The notes beneath the pieces were generated by a model. That model was not told the DNA's origin. It did not search any database and worked only from the letters and a program-made list of their open reading frames with translations. Positions 1 to 7,821 of a stretch of 64,000 bases of DNA are shown here, in pieces (within the stretch, counting starts at the first letter, position 1; each line of letters opens with the position of its first letter). A program made the translations under genes and the position numbers. Origin of the DNA: Saezia sanguinis (GTDB taxonomy: Bacteria; Pseudomonadota; Gammaproteobacteria; Burkholderiales; Burkholderiaceae_C); the NCBI RefSeq assembly GCF_003991585.1, contig NZ_PQSP01000011.1:39295-103294 (forward strand), in the 5' to 3' direction.

Positions 1-1791
1 TGCGCTCACTTGCATATAGTCCAGATCGGCAGGCAAGGGGAGGGTTTCAAAAGCGGCGGCTTTTTCCACCTCATCTTTCTGCCGGTCAATATACCCGGCA
101 TACTTAATCGTAATTTCAACCTGCTCTCGTACTTCCGGTGGCAATGTTTCACGTGAAACAATTACTGCCTCCTCGGTTTCATCAGAAGGTTGAGGCGCCA
201 GCGACAAAACATTTTCCAGCGATATGCCAGGGCGGCGCAGCAGATCTGCCAGCGCATACTCGTGCTCAATCGGCTTGCCCAGCACCTTTTCCACCTGTTG
301 CATATCTGCCGTCTGAGGTCGAATCCAGGTACTGCGCAAATATGCCAGTTCGCGGTCAATCATATCGCGTTTGCGGCAAAAAGCATTCCATCGCTCGTCA
401 TCCACCAAGCCCAAAGACCGGCCCACAGCAGTCAACCGCAAGTCGGCATTGTCTTCACGCAATTGCAAGCGAAACTCCGCCCGGCTGGTAAACATGCGAT
501 AGGGTTCTGTAACGCCTTTGGTAATAAGGTCATCTATCAGCACCCCCAGATATGCTTCATCACGGCGGGGCAACCAGGCAGGCTGTCCCTTCACATATAA
601 GCCGGCATTGGCTCCGGCAAATAAGCCTTGTGCTGCCGCCTCTTCGTAACCGGTGGTGCCATTAATCTGCCCGGCGAAAAAGAGCCCTGAAATCTGCTGC
701 GTTTCAAAGTTTGGCTTCAGCGACCTAGGATCATAATAATCATATTCAATCGCATAGCCCGGCCGCAGGATAAATGCATTTTCCAGCCCCGGCATGCTGC
801 GAACCAATGCATACTGGATATCAAATGGCAACGAGGTCGATATGCCATTGGGATAATACTCATGGGTTGTCAGCCCCTCCGGCTCCAGAAAAATCTGGTG
901 CGATGACTTGTCCGCAAACCGGTTGATTTTATCTTCGATGCTTGGACAATACCGCGGACCCACCCCCTCAATCACACCGGTAAACATCGGGCTGCGGTCA
1001 AACCCGGAGCGGATAATATCGTGGGTATGCTCATTGGTGTGCGTGATCCAGCAGGGCATTTGCCGGGGATGCTGGTTGGCGTTACCCAGAAAACTGAAAA
1101 CCGGGATCGGGTCCAGGTCCCCTGGCTGTTCCTGCAGTTTAGAAAAATCAATGCTGCGCCCATCAATGCGGGGCGGGGTTCCTGTTTTCAGGCGACCTTG
1201 TGGCAGTTTCAGCCCTTTCAGCCGGAGAGCCAGTGTAGAGGCGGGTGGATCACCGGCACGGCCACCTGCATAGTTATTCAAACCAATGTGAATTTTCCCG
1301 TCCAGAAACGTACCCGCTGTCAACACCACCGCTCGTCCGGCAAACTGGATGCCGGCCTGTGTCACAGCACCACAAACACGTTCGTTCTGGCCGTCACTTT
1401 CCAGCATCAGATCCACCACCGGCTGCTGAAACAGCCACAGATTCGGCTGGTTTTCCAGCCGCTGGCGAATAGCGGCTTTATATAAAATACGATCCGCCTG
1501 GGCACGTGTTGCACGCACCGCCGGCCCTTTCGAGCCATTCAGGATACGGAATTGAATGCCGCCCTCGTCGGTTGCCGCAGCCATGGCACCGCCCAGCGCA
1601 TCAACCTCTTTCACCAAATGCCCTTTACCGATTCCGCCGATCGACGGGTTACAGCTCATTTGTCCCAGTGTCTCAATATTGTGCGTCAGCAGCAAGGTTT
1701 TACAGCCCATGCGGGCGGCTGCCAGCGCAGCCTCAGTGCCGGCATGGCCACCGCCAACCACAATGACATCAAATTTGTCCGGATACAGCAT
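1..1791 (-). CDS. mnmG: tRNA uridine-5-carboxymethylaminomethyl modification enzyme MnmG (3' end cut by window edge)
   Basis: MnmG (GidA) is the FAD- and NADH-dependent partner of MnmE; together they build the cmnm5 group on the wobble uridine of several tRNAs. The N-terminus starts [18 protein letters not shown], which carries the dinucleotide-binding [10 protein letters not shown] motif of the family. The visible part is 597 codons; the family is about 630-650, so only the last 30-50 residues lie beyond the left edge. The last visible residues (LPLPADLDY) match the conserved C-terminal helical region. The start at 1791 has an AAGGA ribosome site. mnmE lies 6 kb away on the same strand, the usual pairing near the origin. 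A parS site is embedded in its coding sequence at 145-160. Confidence 0.97.
   Translation of the reverse strand, partial: MLYPDKFDVIVVGGGHAGTEAALAAARMGCKTLLLTHNIETLGQMSCNPSIGGIGKGHLVKEVDALGGAMAAATDEGGIQFRILNGSKGPAVRATRAQADRILYKAAIRQRLENQPNLWLFQQPVVDLMLESDGQNERVCGAVTQAGIQFAGRAVVLTAGTFLDGKIHIGLNNYAGGRAGDPPASTLALRLKGLKLPQGRLKTGTPPRIDGRSIDFSKLQEQPGDLDPIPVFSFLGNANQHPRQMPCWITHTNEHTHDIIRSGFDRSPMFTGVIEGVGPRYCPSIEDKINRFADKSSHQIFLEPEGLTTHEYYPNGISTSLPFDIQYALVRSMPGLENAFILRPGYAIEYDYYDPRSLKPNFETQQISGLFFAGQINGTTGYEEAAAQGLFAGANAGLYVKGQPAWLPRRDEAYLGVLIDDLITKGVTEPYRMFTSRAEFRLQLREDNADLRLTAVGRSLGLVDDERWNAFCRKRDMIDRELAYLRSTWIRPQTADMQQVEKVLGKPIEHEYALADLLRRPGISLENVLSLAPQPSDETEEAVIVSRETLPPEVREQVEITIKYAGYIDRQKDEVEKAAAFETLPLPADLDYMQVSA
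145..160. other. parS: parS centromere site (ParB binding)
   Basis: The 16-bp palindrome TGTTTCACGTGAAACA is an exact match to the bacterial chromosomal parS consensus that ParB loads on. It lies inside the mnmG reading frame, about 12 kb from dnaA. In many bacteria mnmG is followed by rsmG, parA and parB, which would lie just past the left edge here. Confidence 0.93.
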
Positions 1792-1802
1792 GAAATCCTT
1801 TT

Positions 1803-1817
1803 TTGGCAAATTGCCAA
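1803..1817. repeat. Inverted repeat just upstream of the mnmG ribosome site
   Basis: TTGGCAA-A-TTGCCAA is a perfect 7-bp inverted repeat with a one-base centre. It lies 12-26 bases before the mnmG start codon, next to its AAGGA ribosome site. It could be an operator half-site pair or, in RNA, a poor hairpin because the loop is too small. The function is unknown. Confidence 0.5.
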
Positions 1818-1948
1818 GTTCTTCATCAAAAGTGCTATTTTAATTCTGACGCCAATGGTATGGATGGTATCGCCGGGATATGTGAAAAATAATTATGGTT
1901 TTCAACAGCCTGCAGCAGCCGCTTCTTTCATTCCGATAAAAAGCCGGC

Positions 1949-1978
1949 AAAAAAAAACCAGAACATTTTGTCCTGGTT
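1949..1978 (-). terminator. Intrinsic terminator of the metX-metW transcript
   Basis: On the minus strand AACCAGGACA-AAA-TGTTCTGGTT forms a 10-bp stem (one G-U pair), followed by a run of T. It lies about 200 bases downstream of metW and upstream of mnmG, so it would end the metXW message. The rest of the 1792-2185 gap shows no credible gene; it also holds a small inverted repeat, CCAACT-N6-AGTTGG, at 2065-2082. Confidence 0.8.
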
Positions 1979-2185
1979 TAATGTCATGATCACACTTTTA
2001 TTTTTTCGGGGGTTTATTTTTAAACTTCTCGTTGTCTAATTCTCCTCGGGCCTCCTGCAATCAACCAACTATTGTCAGTTGGCCATCGCATTAAACCCAT
2101 GATAAGAGAAATGTAATTAAATGGCATCGGGACAAACCCTAGATGCGGTATCCCAACAGCGACACCATGGTCACAATCGCCTTGC

Positions 2186-2767
2186 TTATTGATTCAGCAA
2201 AAAGACCGCCAAGGAGGCCCGCAGGTTGGGAAAACGGTGGATGACTCTGCCGTTTTGCAACCCGAAGCTTTTCTGCACATGCAGTCCATTGCGCTCTGCC
2301 AAAATCTCAAAGTCGACAAACGTCCCCACACGGATATTGGGCGTGTCATACCATTCATAGGGCAGGGTGCGGGTCACCGGCATGCGGCCTTTTAGTACCG
2401 AAAACCGGTTGGGCCAATGCGCAAAGTTGGGGAAGCTCGCTACCACCTGACGCCCGACACGGGCCGTTTCCCGCAACACGGCTTCCAGGTTGCGGATATG
2501 CTGCAATGTATTGATCTGCAACACCACATCAAAGCTTCGATCTTCAAAGATCTTCAGCCCATCCTCCAGATTCAACTGCAGGACATCAACACCTCGTTGA
2601 ACACACTCATGCACGTTGGCATCATCAATTTCAACACCATAGCCGGTACAGCCCCGTTCATCGCGCAAATAAGCCAGCATTTCGCCATTGCCGCAGCCCA
2701 GGTCCAGCACCCGGCTTCCCGTGGGCACCAGGTCTGCCAGTAACTTCATTGTCGTGCGTCCGGTCAT
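2186..2767 (-). CDS. metW: Methionine biosynthesis protein MetW
   Basis: MetW is a small SAM-methyltransferase-fold protein always found next to MetX and thought to activate or stabilise homoserine acylation. The 193-residue protein has the SAM-binding motif [12 protein letters not shown] near residues 20-31 and an acidic post-II region (LNLEDGL). Its start codon overlaps the metX stop codon (ATGA), so the two are translationally coupled. The length fits the family. The terminator at 1949-1978 lies downstream. The molecular role of MetW is known only from its conserved pairing and from limited work on relatives. Confidence 0.95.
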   Translation of the reverse strand: MTGRTTMKLLADLVPTGSRVLDLGCGNGEMLAYLRDERGCTGYGVEIDDANVHECVQRGVDVLQLNLEDGLKIFEDRSFDVVLQINTLQHIRNLEAVLRETARVGRQVVASFPNFAHWPNRFSVLKGRMPVTRTLPYEWYDTPNIRVGTFVDFEILAERNGLHVQKSFGLQNGRVIHRFPNLRASLAVFLLNQ

Positions 2768-3900
2768 GGCTGAACCTCCTGCGCAATATGATCAAAATAG
2801 GCTTTGACAACCTGATGGTAGCGTGGGTCTGTCAGCAGAAATGCATCATGTCCATGCGGAGCGTCAATTTCTGCATAGGTCACCGGATGTTTATTGTCCA
2901 GCAACGCCTTGACAATCTCCCGGCTGCGCTCCGGTGAAAAACGCCAGTCCGTCGTAAAACTGATCACCAGAAACCGCGCCAACACATTGGACAGCGCAGT
3001 GCTTAAACTGCCGTTGTACGCCTTTGCCGGGTCAAAATAGTCCAGCGCCCGTGTAATCAGAAGGTAGGTATTGGCATCAAAGTATTCACTGAACTTGTCT
3101 GCCTGGTGCTTCAGATAACTCTCTATCTGAAACTCCACGTCAAAGCTGTAGGCCGCATCGCCATGGTATTCGGGACGGCGTTCACGGCCAAACTTCTGCT
3201 GCATAACATCGTCACTCAAATACGTGATATGCCCCAGCATCCGCGCCACCCGCAAACCATTGCGGGGAATAACGCCTTCCTGCAGATAGTTGCCGCCACG
3301 GAAATCCGGGTCGCTCATAATGGCACGCCGCGCCACCTCATTAAAAGCAATGTTTTCTGTGGAAAGATTGGGCGCTGTCGCCACCGCCACACAGTGCCGC
3401 ATGCGGGCAGGGTATTGCAGCGCCCAGGAAAGCACCTGCATGCCGCCAAGGCTACCGCCCATGACCGCCGCCAGTTGTTCAATGCCCAATGCATCGAGCA
3501 GCCGGGCCTGCGCGGCAACCCAGTCCTCTACGGTGACCACCGGAAAATCCGCGCCATACGGCTGGCCCTTCACAGCAGAATCCGGATTCGGATGCGTGGG
3601 TCCTGTAGAGCCAAAACACGACCCCAGATTATTGATACCGATGACAAAAAAGCGGTCGGTATCCACAGGTTTGCCTGGGCCGACCATGTTGTCCCACCAG
3701 CCAAGGTCATCCGGATCATTGGCATAACTGCCTGCAACATGGTGCGATGCATTCAACGCATGGCAGATTAAAACCGCATTGCTGCGCTGTGCATTGAGCT
3801 GGCCATAGGTTTCATAAACCAATTGGTAGTCATGAATCTGCGCACCGGAAGACAACTGCAACGGTTGCGCAAAATGCATAGTCTGTGGTTGAACAAGCAT
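2764..3900 (-). CDS. metX: Homoserine O-acyltransferase MetX
   Basis: MetX transfers an acyl group (acetyl or succinyl) to L-homoserine, the first committed step of methionine synthesis. The 378-residue alpha/beta-hydrolase has the nucleophile elbow GGSLGGMQ with Ser150, an Asp in FTTDWRFSP and the terminal catalytic His in [11 protein letters not shown]. Some proteobacterial MetX enzymes are really succinyltransferases, so the donor cannot be fixed here. The MetY enzyme at 62222-63499 would use the product. The leader holds a SAM-II riboswitch and a terminator, so expression should fall when SAM is plentiful. Confidence 0.96.
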   Translation of the reverse strand: MLVQPQTMHFAQPLQLSSGAQIHDYQLVYETYGQLNAQRSNAVLICHALNASHHVAGSYANDPDDLGWWDNMVGPGKPVDTDRFFVIGINNLGSCFGSTGPTHPNPDSAVKGQPYGADFPVVTVEDWVAAQARLLDALGIEQLAAVMGGSLGGMQVLSWALQYPARMRHCVAVATAPNLSTENIAFNEVARRAIMSDPDFRGGNYLQEGVIPRNGLRVARMLGHITYLSDDVMQQKFGRERRPEYHGDAAYSFDVEFQIESYLKHQADKFSEYFDANTYLLITRALDYFDPAKAYNGSLSTALSNVLARFLVISFTTDWRFSPERSREIVKALLDNKHPVTYAEIDAPHGHDAFLLTDPRYHQVVKAYFDHIAQEVQP

Positions 3901-3917
3901 GACAAACTCATCCCATT

Positions 3918-3957
3918 AAAAAAACCGGCTCTGCCTGACCAAGCAAGAACCGGTTTT
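3918..3957 (-). terminator. Terminator (attenuator) in the metX leader
   Basis: On the minus strand AAAACCGG (plus of 3950-3957) pairs with CCGGTTTT (3921-3928). The stem extends through TTCTTGC/GCAGAG with a mismatch and a bulge, and seven T follow at 3918-3924. The hairpin ends 17 bases before the metX start, directly after the SAM-II aptamer. That placement makes it a regulated terminator rather than the end of an upstream gene, because no gene lies upstream on this strand. Confidence 0.82.
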
Positions 3958-3968
3958 ATCAACGGGTG

Positions 3969-4021
3969 CCCACTTTAGCCGGATTTATAAAGCGCCCGCA
4001 AGCCGGAACAAATCAGCGCTT
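3969..4021 (-). ncRNA. SAM-II riboswitch aptamer controlling metX
   Basis: Reading the minus strand from 4020, the RNA shows, in order, GCGCUGAUUUG, then CCGGCUUGC, then GGCGCU, then AUAAAU, then GGCUAAA and a GGG. These are the conserved blocks of the SAM-II (metA leader) H-type pseudoknot, with matching spacing. P1 is AGCGC/GCGCU (4016-4020 with 3991-3995). CCGG in the loop can pair with CCGG in the 3' tail for the pseudoknot helix. The AUAAAU and GCUAAA blocks correspond to the ligand-binding strand. It starts where the predicted promoter would begin transcription, as is usual for this class, and it precedes a methionine gene. Confidence 0.92.
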
Positions 4022-4029
4022 AAGTTGTA

Positions 4030-4059
4030 ATTATGACACACTTTTTACCCTTACGTCCA
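4030..4059 (-). promoter_or_regulatory. Predicted sigma-70 promoter of metXW
   Basis: On the minus strand TGGACG (4054-4059) and CATAAT (4030-4035) are separated by 18 bases and resemble -35 and -10 elements. Transcription would begin near 4022-4024, exactly at the first base of the SAM-II aptamer. Confidence 0.55.
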
Positions 4060-4120
4060 GTCATTATTTCACAAAAAACCCGTGATTCCACTGGAAAACC
4101 CTTGATTATTGGCACTTAAC

Positions 4121-4160
4121 CGCGTATAGGTGTTAAAAACCGCGTATAGGTGTTAAAAAA
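4121..4160. repeat. Two tandem 20-bp direct repeats
   Basis: The unit CGCGTATAGGTGTTAAAAAC occurs at 4121-4140 and again at 4141-4160 with only the last base changed. A 20-base period places the copies on roughly the same DNA face. They lie between the divergent metX promoter and the RRM-protein gene, so tandem regulator binding is plausible. No known operator was recognised. Confidence 0.8.
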
Positions 4161-4291
4161 AGTTCCCCACAAGAAAAGATTCTGACTGATAATGAGGGCG
4201 TGATCGGATTGTTGCCTGAGTGAGTTATTGATTTCTTTAGGAACACCATCGCTTTATCTATTTCTTTTTTAGTTCCTGGAGTGTTTCTCAA

Positions 4292-4651
4292 ATGGGTAAC
4301 AAATTATATGTAGGCAATCTGACCTACTCTATGCGTGACGAAGACCTGCAACAAGCGTTTGCTGAATTTGGCACCGTTTCTTCTGCCAAAGTCATGATGG
4401 ACCGCGATTCCGGTCGTTCCAAAGGTTTCGGCTTTGTCGAAATGAGCAATGACAGCGAAGCACAGGCCGCCATCAATGGTCTGAATGGTCGTCCAGTTAA
4501 TGGTCGCAACCTGGTTGTGAACGAAGCCCGTCCGCGTGAGCCACGTCCTGCAGGCGGTGGCCGTGGTGGTTTCGGCGGCGGTGGCCGTGGCGGTAGCGGC
4601 GGCTTTGGTGGCCGTGGCAACGGCGGTGGTCGTGAAGGTGGTTTTTATTAA
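4292..4651 (+). CDS. Glycine-rich RRM RNA-binding protein
   Basis: This 119-residue protein has one RNA-recognition motif and a Gly/Arg-rich tail, like the cold-induced Rbp proteins of cyanobacteria and many proteobacteria. RNP2 is KLYVGNL (residues 4-10) and RNP1 is KGFGFVEM (about 45-52), both with their aromatic RNA-stacking residues. The tail from about residue 88 is mostly Gly with interspersed Arg and Phe. Binding to single-stranded RNA is expected. A GGAG ribosome site at 4278-4281 supports the start. A terminator follows at 4685. Confidence 0.93.
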   Translation: MGNKLYVGNLTYSMRDEDLQQAFAEFGTVSSAKVMMDRDSGRSKGFGFVEMSNDSEAQAAINGLNGRPVNGRNLVVNEARPREPRPAGGGRGGFGGGGRGGSGGFGGRGNGGGREGGFY

Positions 4652-4684
4652 TCCCTCATTGAAAGCCTGACCGCTTTAAAAAGA

Positions 4685-4713
4685 AAAGCCATCTGCATTG
4701 ATGGCTTTTTTTA
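4685..4713. terminator. Bidirectional terminator between the RRM gene and the SDR gene
   Basis: AAAGCCATC-TGCATT-GATGGCTTT is a perfect 9-bp stem with T-runs on both sides. It serves the RRM gene on the plus strand and the convergent dehydrogenase gene on the minus strand, whose stop codon is at its edge. Confidence 0.9.
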
Positions 4714-5502
4714 TTGTTTACTCTGGCGCTGCTTGCGCTCGCGCCCAATGAACAAGCGGTCAAACAGCCAGTTTGGCATCAGCCGCATGACTTTGGCCAC
4801 AATGCCCATCTGCCAGGGAATTACGGCATATGACTTATTGCGCTCAATTGCACGCATGGCTCTGCGCGCAAATTCCTGTGCAGAAAGCAAAAAGGGCATT
4901 GCATAGCGGTTATGCTTCGTCAGCGGCGTTGCCACATAGCCTGGCAATACCGTCAGCACACGCACACCATGTTTGCCCGTGGCTTCGCGCATTTCAAGCC
5001 GTAAGCTTTCACAATAACTGATAACGGCCGCCTTGCTTGAGCAATAGGCCCCATGGCCGGCCAGCCCCCGAATGCCTGCCACACTGGCAATACCCACCAG
5101 CTTGCCGCTGGCGCGTTGCTTCATCAGATGGATAAATGGCTGAAACGTTGCCATCATCCCGATGTTATTCGTTTCATACACGCGGCGCATCACTTCAATA
5201 TCCTCCGGTTCTGCCGTATCAATACCGATACTGATACCCGCCGCGGCGATCACAACGTCCGGAAGACCTTTTTCCTCAATACAACGCTGGCCTGCAAGGG
5301 TAATCGCGCCAATGTCCGTGACATCGGCTGCATAAATGGTGTAAGACGCCGGGTTGAGTTGCTGCGTTTCACACCATTGCTGCAACTCGGTAACCCGCCT
5401 GGCCACCATGACAACGTGCCAGCCTGCTTGCACATAGCCGTGTGCCAATGCCTGGCCGATGCCGCTGGATGCACCGGTAATAAAAACAATTTCTTGACTC
5501 AT
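4711..5502 (-). CDS. Short-chain dehydrogenase/reductase
   Basis: This is a 263-residue NAD(P)-dependent oxidoreductase of the classical SDR fold; the substrate is unknown. It shows the cofactor motif TGASSGIGQ (residues 9-17), a structural AAAGIS motif, and the catalytic Tyr and Lys in AYCSSKAA with a Ser upstream in GIASVAG. A basic C-terminal tail (RERKQRQSK) may hold it near the membrane. Its start overlaps the lptC stop (ATGA), so it belongs to the kdsD-kdsC-lptC transcript. That position is normally taken by lptA and lptB, which suggests an envelope-lipid role, but this is inference only. Confidence 0.9.
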   Translation of the reverse strand: MSQEIVFITGASSGIGQALAHGYVQAGWHVVMVARRVTELQQWCETQQLNPASYTIYAADVTDIGAITLAGQRCIEEKGLPDVVIAAAGISIGIDTAEPEDIEVMRRVYETNNIGMMATFQPFIHLMKQRASGKLVGIASVAGIRGLAGHGAYCSSKAAVISYCESLRLEMREATGKHGVRVLTVLPGYVATPLTKHNRYAMPFLLSAQEFARRAMRAIERNKSYAVIPWQMGIVAKVMRLMPNWLFDRLFIGRERKQRQSKQ

Positions 5503-6152
5503 GGCCGGTTCACCACCACACCACGCACATCCCCCAGCATCTCCAGCGTATTGGCAGCGTTATGATAAATCATCCGGTCTGCAATGAAACGTGTTCCATC
5601 CTGCGTAATATCGACCGGCTTATTGGAAACCATGCGGTCTTCACTGACCAGAATTCTCAGTTCATCGCCCCGGAATTCAACCTTTTCAGCATCCCCCTGG
5701 GCGTCCAATGGCTGCCGGGTCACATAGGCGTTATCGCGCAGTTCAATGATTTCATTGTTATTTAAAAGAAACCCCTTGTCTGCAATTGCCGTCGTCCGGT
5801 AAAACTCCAGCCCGGGTGTGCCCAGCACCGGCTGTGCCTGTTGCTCGTCCGTGCCGATTTCTGTGGTCATCATGTTGACTTGATCAACGGCAATGCGATT
5901 GGCTGCCGGATAACGCCTGACTTGATCGCCCGTCATCCAGGAGCGCAACGCGCCGCTGGCATCAAAACGTTCCGCCATGAATTCATCCACAATGTAATCC
6001 GGCTCCTGCCTGGCCTCAACCGCTTCAACCACTTCTGGCGCAGCCGGTGTAATCTCCACCAGCCACCAGGTCGCTGCTGCAAGCAGTGCCATCACAATAA
6101 CAGGCACATAAGTCAGCATCCAGTCAAGCACAAAAAAAACCGTCTTACGCAT
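5499..6152 (-). CDS. lptC: LPS export system protein LptC
   Basis: LptC is the bitopic inner-membrane protein that passes lipopolysaccharide from the LptBFG transporter to periplasmic LptA. The 217-residue protein has one N-terminal transmembrane helix (about residues 10-31, LDWMLTYVPVIVMALL) and a periplasmic beta-jellyroll domain. It starts 9 bases after kdsC, in the usual order kdsC-lptC. The next gene is an SDR and not lptA. Sequence conservation in this family is low, so the call leans on the fold pattern and context. Confidence 0.9.
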   Translation of the reverse strand: MRKTVFFVLDWMLTYVPVIVMALLAAATWWLVEITPAAPEVVEAVEARQEPDYIVDEFMAERFDASGALRSWMTGDQVRRYPAANRIAVDQVNMMTTEIGTDEQQAQPVLGTPGLEFYRTTAIADKGFLLNNNEIIELRDNAYVTRQPLDAQGDAEKVEFRGDELRILVSEDRMVSNKPVDITQDGTRFIADRMIYHNAANTLEMLGDVRGVVVNRP

Positions 6153-6161
6153 GATCCCGCC

Positions 6162-6743
6162 TTACACTTCCGGCTTTACCCATTGTCGATAAAAACGATC
6201 GTAACAACCACCCGCCAATAACAAAACATCGCAAAACTCACGCAACGCGCCATGGCCTCCGGCCACCTGCGTCACATAATGCACCATTGCTTTCACTTCC
6301 GCATGCGCATTCAGTGGCGCCGCCGCAAATGCCGCACGTGTTAGCAAAGGCAGATCAGGCCAGTCATCGCCAATTGCGGCAATCTGGCCCCAGTTCAAGT
6401 CCAGCTCTTTCATGACCTGCTGCGCCACTTGCAGTTTATCTTCAACGCCATAATACGCATGCACAACCCCCAGGTTAGCCAGCCGCAGGCGCAATGCCGT
6501 GGTGTCTCTTCCTGTAATGACAACCGGTTCGATTCCTGCTTGCTGCAGCATTTTCAATCCGAACCCATCCAGGGTATGAAAAACCTTGAGCGTTTCACCG
6601 GTTTCGGAAAAATAGATGCCGCCATCCGTGAAAACGCCATCCACATCCAGCAATGCCGCACGAATACCTTGTTCGCTCTGGCCCTGGGCCTGTAATAAAA
6701 CCTCTGGGTCAAACTGCAACACCGGATATTGGCTGGTAGGCAT
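6162..6743 (-). CDS. kdsC: 3-deoxy-D-manno-octulosonate 8-phosphate phosphatase
   Basis: KdsC removes phosphate from KDO-8-phosphate to give KDO, the inner-core sugar of lipopolysaccharide. The 193-residue HAD-family enzyme has motif I LLDVDGVFTDG, motif II VVITGRD and motif IV GDDWPDLPLL. The tail VAGGHGALREFCD is typical of tetrameric KdsC. It follows kdsD by 36 bases on the same strand, so two consecutive KDO steps are co-transcribed. Confidence 0.96.
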   Translation of the reverse strand: MPTSQYPVLQFDPEVLLQAQGQSEQGIRAALLDVDGVFTDGGIYFSETGETLKVFHTLDGFGLKMLQQAGIEPVVITGRDTTALRLRLANLGVVHAYYGVEDKLQVAQQVMKELDLNWGQIAAIGDDWPDLPLLTRAAFAAAPLNAHAEVKAMVHYVTQVAGGHGALREFCDVLLLAGGCYDRFYRQWVKPEV

Positions 6744-6779
6744 ATATTAACTTTCTGGTTACCGGGCGCGTACGCCCAT

Positions 6780-7769
6780 TTAAATGACTTTGGCGCGCAT
6801 CAGATCGTGGGTATTCACCACACCAACCAGTTGCCCCTGTGGGTTGACCACCAGCACCTGCGAGATGGCACGCTTTTCCATCAGTTCGGCGGCCTGTACC
6901 GCCAGTGCGTCTTCAGCCACCGTCTGCGGATTTGCTGTCATGATATCACTTGCCTTCAAGTTACTCAGATGTTCTGTTGAATTCAGCTTTTCCAGCAGCC
7001 GGCGCAAGTCACCGTCGGTAAAGATCCCCTGAACATGGTGCTGCTCGTCTGTTATCGCGGTCATCCCCAGGCCCTTTTTGGTCATCTGCAGCATGACTTC
7101 TGAGAAGCCTGCCTGAGGAAATACAATCGGTGTTTCCTCCATCGGGCGCATTACATCGCGCACATGGGTCAATAACCTGCGCCCCAATGCGCCCCCGGGA
7201 TGTGAGCGCGCAAAGTCCTCTGCCTTGAATCCATGCGCATCCAATAATGCCATGGCCAGCGCATCGCCCAAAACCATCTGGACTGTAGTGCTGGCAGTCG
7301 GTGCCAGATTCAAAGGACAAGCTTCCTTCTTGACGCTGGCATCAATCACCACATCGGCAAATCTGGCCAGAGTCGAATGCACATTCCCGGTCATTGCAAT
7401 CAAAGAAGCGCCCAAGCGCTTAATCACCGGCAGAATGGCCGTAAGCTCCTCGCTTTCCCCAGAATTGGAAATCCCCAGGACCACATCCTGCGCCGTAATC
7501 ATTCCCAGATCGCCATGGCTGGCTTCTGCCGGATGTACAAACAATGAAGGAACTCCCGTTGACGCCAGAGTGGCGGCAATTTTGCGCCCGACATGGCCGC
7601 TTTTACCCATGCCCGAAACAACAACATGGCCCTTAGAATTCAAAATCAAACGTACCGCATCTACAAACGACTCTCCCAGTTGTGCTTTCAAGTGGCTTAC
7701 CGCGTCTTCTTCAATCTGCACCGTTTCGCGTGCACATGACAAAATGCGATCATGGTCAATGTGAATCAT
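6780..7769 (-). CDS. kdsD: Arabinose-5-phosphate isomerase
   Basis: KdsD converts ribulose-5-phosphate to arabinose-5-phosphate, the first step of KDO synthesis. The 329-residue protein has an N-terminal SIS sugar-isomerase domain (GMGKSGHVGRKIAATL, HPAEASHGDLGMI, GISNSGESEEL) and two C-terminal CBS domains beginning near residue 210. The linker HPGGALGRRLL is the family signature. It is the first gene of a kdsD-kdsC-lptC-SDR run on the minus strand. Confidence 0.96.
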   Translation of the reverse strand: MIHIDHDRILSCARETVQIEEDAVSHLKAQLGESFVDAVRLILNSKGHVVVSGMGKSGHVGRKIAATLASTGVPSLFVHPAEASHGDLGMITAQDVVLGISNSGESEELTAILPVIKRLGASLIAMTGNVHSTLARFADVVIDASVKKEACPLNLAPTASTTVQMVLGDALAMALLDAHGFKAEDFARSHPGGALGRRLLTHVRDVMRPMEETPIVFPQAGFSEVMLQMTKKGLGMTAITDEQHHVQGIFTDGDLRRLLEKLNSTEHLSNLKASDIMTANPQTVAEDALAVQAAELMEKRAISQVLVVNPQGQLVGVVNTHDLMRAKVI

Positions 7770-7821
7770 TTCAACCTTCTCTCTGCTACTGCATTAAAAC
7801 TGTCTGTGATTTGTATCCATT

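Noticed and set aside
1552..1989. 145-residue plus-strand frame running out of mnmG into the gap
   Set aside because: Most of it is antisense to the conserved N-terminus of MnmG and it ends past the minus-strand terminator.
3106..3771. 221-residue plus-strand frame
   Set aside because: It is fully antisense to metX, whose catalytic motifs are intact; the product is His/Arg-rich, as expected of a shadow frame.
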